Shown here in pieces: positions 60,082 to 64,000 of a stretch of DNA of 64,000 bases; position 1 is the first letter of the stretch; the number at the start of each line of letters is the position of its first letter. A model generated the notes under the pieces. The model searched no databases. It worked only from the letters and a program-made list of their open reading frames with translations, and was not told the origin of the DNA. The position numbers were made by a program, and so were the translations under genes. The stretch comes from Anadara kagoshimensis (lineage: Eukaryota; Mollusca; Bivalvia; Arcoida; Arcidae), in contig CM037874.1 of the NCBI GenBank assembly GCA_021292105.1, positions 23,619,534-23,683,533 of the forward strand, read 5' to 3'.

Positions 60082-60296
60082 CAGTACAGACCTGTCGAAA
60101 GTTTAACATTCAGCTAACGAATCAGTGCTGAATAGCAGCTAATTTCGTCATCTCGTTAACTTGGATGTTTTTCGGCAGCAGTTATCTATCTCTCTACAGA
60201 TTTTCAGCCACTGAATATTCATATTTTGCCACTTGACAACTGAGCTATGACTTCTTTTCGTTACGTCGGTGTTTTACTTTCGACAGGCCTGCACTG
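60082..60296. mobile_element. MITE family F, 215 bp, only in copy II
   Basis: The left end cagtacagacctgtcgaaag and right end ctttcgacaggcctgcactg are inverse complements with two mismatches. Inside: a non-coding sequence. Copy I has aaacaaat|aggtacaaca at this point with no insertion. Confidence 0.85.
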
Positions 60297-61392
60297 TAGG
60301 TACAACATTTAGCTAATCGTGTCTGTTAGATGTATTGGGTTCTTCTATATTTTACTGGTTTGTGCTATTACGCTTGTGGTTTTATTAAATATACATACTT
60401 TCAATTTAACAAAAACTGTTAATACCCTGAGGTATAGTCTGTTATTGATTTTTCAAATGGCTGTTATTTTATCTCATAATTTAAAACAGGTAATATTGAC
60501 AGTCTTAAGGGTTTTATTCATCCTAAACCTGAAGTACAGCAAAATGTATTTTTATCATGGCCAACAGGTTCGAGTTATTTCATGCTGGAACAAAAGAAAC
60601 TATGAATCTCATGAATGGGTTTGACACTACGTTGATACTGTATTTAATAAGCTCCTTTTGTTATAGTTAAGGATCCATTGTCTTAAAATATCATTAAGTT
60701 TTGTTTAACGTAAAATTTATGTAGGATATGTTGAATCTGGAACCACAATATTCCATGTCATTTAAATTGTTCAGAGAAAGGTCTTGTCTGTGCTTGATAT
60801 TCTATCGTATTTTTCTTGTCCCATTGTAAACCGTAAACTCGTGAAAACATGCAATTATAGTGTGCACTAAAAATCAATACTTGATTTACACAACTATTTT
60901 TAAAATATGTGCTTTAAATAAAGTCTGAAATAAACCAGTTTTCTTTTTGATTATTATATCCCATGCTAAAGTAGTTTGATTGGGTATATGTAAGAATAAC
61001 CATTATTTTGCCTGTCTGTCTGTGTCAGCTCCGTAACATTTCCATTTATTGGCCTACTAACATGAAGCAATGTAGCGCGTTTGGCCTTTAGGCGTGTTGG
61101 TAAAAGGTTAAATTTCAAACCCTGGTTGCAATTGGGTCATTTAGCTCTATAGCGATACAGCGACAACCCTAGTCTACGTTTTTCGATATTAAATCGCATA
61201 CCATAAGTACTTTTTAAATATCAAAAGCCATTTACAAAAGATGTATAATGCTACTTGCTAAATATATTATGCCACTTCAGCAACAGATATGAATTTTATG
61301 TTGTCACCTTGTTAATCTGCTACATCAGCCTCACCAGTAACAATTCATTTATATAATGGTATTATAAAAATAACTCTATAACTTCATTTATA
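60297..61392. other. Spacer up to the copy III junction
   Basis: Counterpart of 48660-49756. The open frame 60319-60624 is not preserved in the counterpart. Confidence 0.55.
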
Positions 61393-61954
61393 TAGACCAA
61401 TACCCTGATATCATTTTTAGTAGTTATGCAGCCGCTATTGCGTATTCCATATTTCACACAATGAATTTTTGCGGATTTTGAGAATATTTCGCTTGATGAA
61501 GCAATGTAATGGATTAAGGGTTCTGATAATGGCTATTTCTTCAAGTATGAAACCATTGCTTCTGCTTTTGTTGACATTTTTATTGGCCTCAATTTTGTTC
61601 GGAAATTTCGTGTTTTATGCCGACTTATTCGATCCCGATACTTTTTCAAATGTTTTTGTTGGAATTTGGTGGGCAGTTGTTACTATGACTACGGTTGGGT
61701 ACGGAGATCATTATCCAAAATCTCCCTTTGGGCGTGTTGTAGGAACAATGTGTGCAACATGCGGTATTCTGATTCTGTCAATGCCGGTTGCTATGGTTGC
61801 AAGCAGTTTTAGTGAATACTTTAACCTCAGTAAAAACCAAGGGAAAATGTTAAAACATAGGAAAGAACGATTAAACGTGTCAAAACAACCCAGCAAACGA
61901 TCAAAGGTGTGGGCTGTAGAAGTGGCTAAAGTGGAGGAGACAGATATGACTTGA
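61393..61954 (+). pseudogene. Kv-A copy III: 5'-truncated, pore half intact
   Basis: Same truncation point as copy II (accaataccctgat). One T is missing in the run before gcggattttgag (61466-61471), shifting the frame ahead of S4. From there to the stop it is open and nearly identical to Kv-A (161 codons: RILRIFRLMK, TVGYGDHYPKS, MPVAMVASSF). It lacks T1, S1, S2 and most of S3. Confidence 0.88.
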
Positions 61955-61991
61955 AAGGAAAGGAACAATGATTTTTGTTACTGTTTTGTGT

Positions 61992-62696
61992 ATAGTGAAA
62001 CAACATTGACCCGTCCGTTCGACGGTGTGTTCCCCGAACGCCTACTCGTATAAAACAACACCTAATTAGAGATGGGGATTAAGGGGCCTTTCAAGGGTGC
62101 TTTACCTTTTATAAATAAATATTAAAAACAACAATTACCAACAAAACCATCCTCGTCTAATTTAAAGTAAAAAAAGGATTAAAATAATACTATCAAATAC
62201 GCAAAATTTATTATTTAATATAAACTGTTAAGAGAATTTTATCAAATGTGATTCAAACATTACAACTCATTATGTATTTTGCGCAAATTCGTTAAGAATA
62301 TTCATATTAGGATGATCCATTGATTATATATGTTGTGTTAGGATTTGCAATGAGTACACGGGTCAGTCGTTCGAAGCATGATTAGTTAAATCAATTGATT
62401 ACTTAAAATTTAAATCAGGCACAAATCCAGAAATGTTATAAACAAAATGTTGAAATGTCGAAAATGAATAAAATTTTTTATCAAACTAAAGAAAATTGTA
62501 TTTTTATTTTTATTCATGTTTTAAAAGTTTCGAACAACTGGGTCTTTGTGTTGACACCTCGATAATATTGTTTCCATTGGAAATACGAAATAAACATTAA
62601 TTTATATTCACTATATACAATTTTTTTTTGTCCATTACAAATAATTAAAATTAAAGGTCAAGCGGACGGATCAATGTTGTTTGCCTTTACAACAAG
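61992..62696. mobile_element. TIR element family M, copy III
   Basis: Counterpart of 50353-51056, very similar. Confidence 0.7.
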
Positions 62697-62790
62697 GACT
62701 TGGATAAATGGGATAGACATGTATTTCATGAGTTATGTGGTAATGTACGAACCGTTTAAAACTAATTCCGGTATTTTCAGCTGTTAGAAA

Positions 62791-63802
62791 GTGACGACAA
62801 CTGCGACACCCGCGGATAGCGAATCACGCATGGTGACAGAAGCGTTCTTGTAACACCCAAGGATAGCGTATCACGCATGGTGATAGAAGAGTTCTTGTCA
62901 CACCCGCGGATAGCGAATCACGCATGGTGAAAGAAGCGTTCTTGTAACACCCGAGGATAGCGAATCACGCATGGTGAAAGAAGAGTTCTTGTAACACCCA
63001 AGGATAGCGAATCACGCATGGTGACAGAAGCGTTCTTGTAACACCCGCGGATAGCGAATCACGCATGGTGAAAGAAGCGTTTTTGTAACACTCGAGGATA
63101 GCGAATCACGCATGGTGACAGACAGTAGCGTTCTTGTAACATCCGCGGATAGCGAATCACGCATGGTGACAGTAGCGTTCTTGTAACACCCGAGGATAGC
63201 GAATAGCGCATGGTGACAGAATCGTTCTTGTAACACCCACGGATAGCGAATCGCGCATGGTGACAGAAGCGTCCTTGTAACATCCGGGGATAGCGAATCA
63301 TGCATGGTGAAAGAAGCGTTCTTGTAACACCCGCGGATAGCGAATCACACATGGTGAAAGAAGCGTTCTTGTAAAACCCGCGGAGAGCGAATCAAGCATG
63401 GCGAAAGAAGCGTTCTTGTAACACCCGCGGATAGCGAATCAAGTCTGGTAAAAGAAGCGTTCTTGTACACACCCGCGAATAGCGGATCACGCATGGTGAC
63501 AGAAGCGTTCTTGTAACACCCAAGGATAGCGAATCATGCATGGTGAGAGAAGTGTTGTTATACACACCCGCGAATATAACAGCGAATCACGTACGGTGAC
63601 AGAAGCGTTCTTGTAACACCCGCGGATAGCGAATCGCGCATGGTAACAGGGGCATTCTTGTGTTGACACCCTCGGATAGCGAATCACGCGAACGCATGGT
63701 GGCAGAAGCATTCTTGTAACACGCGCTGATAGCGAATCACGCATTGTGAAAGAAGTGTTTTTTTAACACCCGCGGATAGCGAATAATATCAGAAGCGTTT
63801 AT
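62791..63802. repeat. 47-bp minisatellite, array III (~21 units)
   Basis: Same unit as arrays I and II. Extra units near 62840-63010 distinguish it from array II. Confidence 0.95.
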
Positions 63803-64000
63803 TAAATATGGTCCTATTTAGCAGACAGTTTAAATTATTGATGTTTTTATATTTATACCTATTGTGCATTTTTTTTTTTTTTTTTTTTTTTTGTAAGCTA
63901 GGGTTTGCTAATTCTTTTTTTACATTTAAGATCGCACGTGAACATTGAACAATTGTATTTACGAAATTACCAAATTTAAAAGATATATTTTGCGGTTTGT
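63803..64000. other. Copy III spacer with empty site, runs off the window
   Basis: A T run (63870-63891) is followed by gtaagctagggtttgctaat and gatcgcacgtgaacattg. This shows the target site of the 3.85-kb element without the insertion. Confidence 0.75.

Noticed and set aside
60319-60624. 101-codon hydrophobic open frame
   Set aside because: The counterpart in copy I (48700-48990) is not open, so there is no sign of selection on a protein.

Overview
The window is AT-rich eukaryotic DNA with spliced genes, many transposon remnants and long microsatellites. The best guess is a bivalve or related mollusc. That guess rests on the Penelope-type reverse transcriptase remnants, the tRNA-derived SINEs and the divergent Shaw-type K+ channels, and it is inference: no single marker here proves the species. 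There is no operon structure, CRISPR array or rRNA. The tRNA-like stretches are SINE heads, not convincing tRNA genes.

Left part (1-30 kb): mostly repeats. A dead mariner transposase lies at 4860-5835. Two small genes for secreted, cysteine-free peptides are the most interesting items here: one on + (coding exons 7797-9093, 83 aa) and one on - (16916-17628, 70 aa). Both have a TATA box, a non-coding first exon, a splice acceptor one base before the ATG, a signal peptide, and a phase-1 intron just before a shared core GVLGSGTYxV. They look like paralogs of a family I do not recognise. Between and around them are fragments of one Penelope-like element family (largest coding piece 26916-27464, -), three kinds of tRNA-derived SINE, and several terminal-inverted-repeat (TIR) elements.

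Right part (30-64 kb): a cluster of two-coding-exon, Shaw/Kv3-like voltage-gated K+ channel genes. Kv-A (30623-34056, 461 aa) and Kv-B (42521-46720, 458 aa) are complete. A tandem segmental duplication with a period of about 11.6 kb then repeats the 3' part of Kv-A plus all of Kv-B. Copy II has a 5'-truncated, frameshifted Kv-A (49757-50318) and a Kv-B with a broken splice donor and many 1-base indels (54681-58653). Copy III starts at 61393 and runs off the window. Each Kv-A end is followed by a TIR element and a 47-bp minisatellite of roughly 19-23 units.

Copy I alone carries a 3.85-kb element (36375-40219) with about 400-bp inverted repeats and an 8-bp target duplication. A second element sits in its left arm and another TIR element in its centre. 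Copies II and III preserve the site without it. Both full channels keep the TVGYGD filter and the HX5CX20CC zinc motif of T1, but lack the outer two S4 arginines and the second proline of the S6 PXP gate. They may therefore be modulatory subunits or channels with unusual gating.
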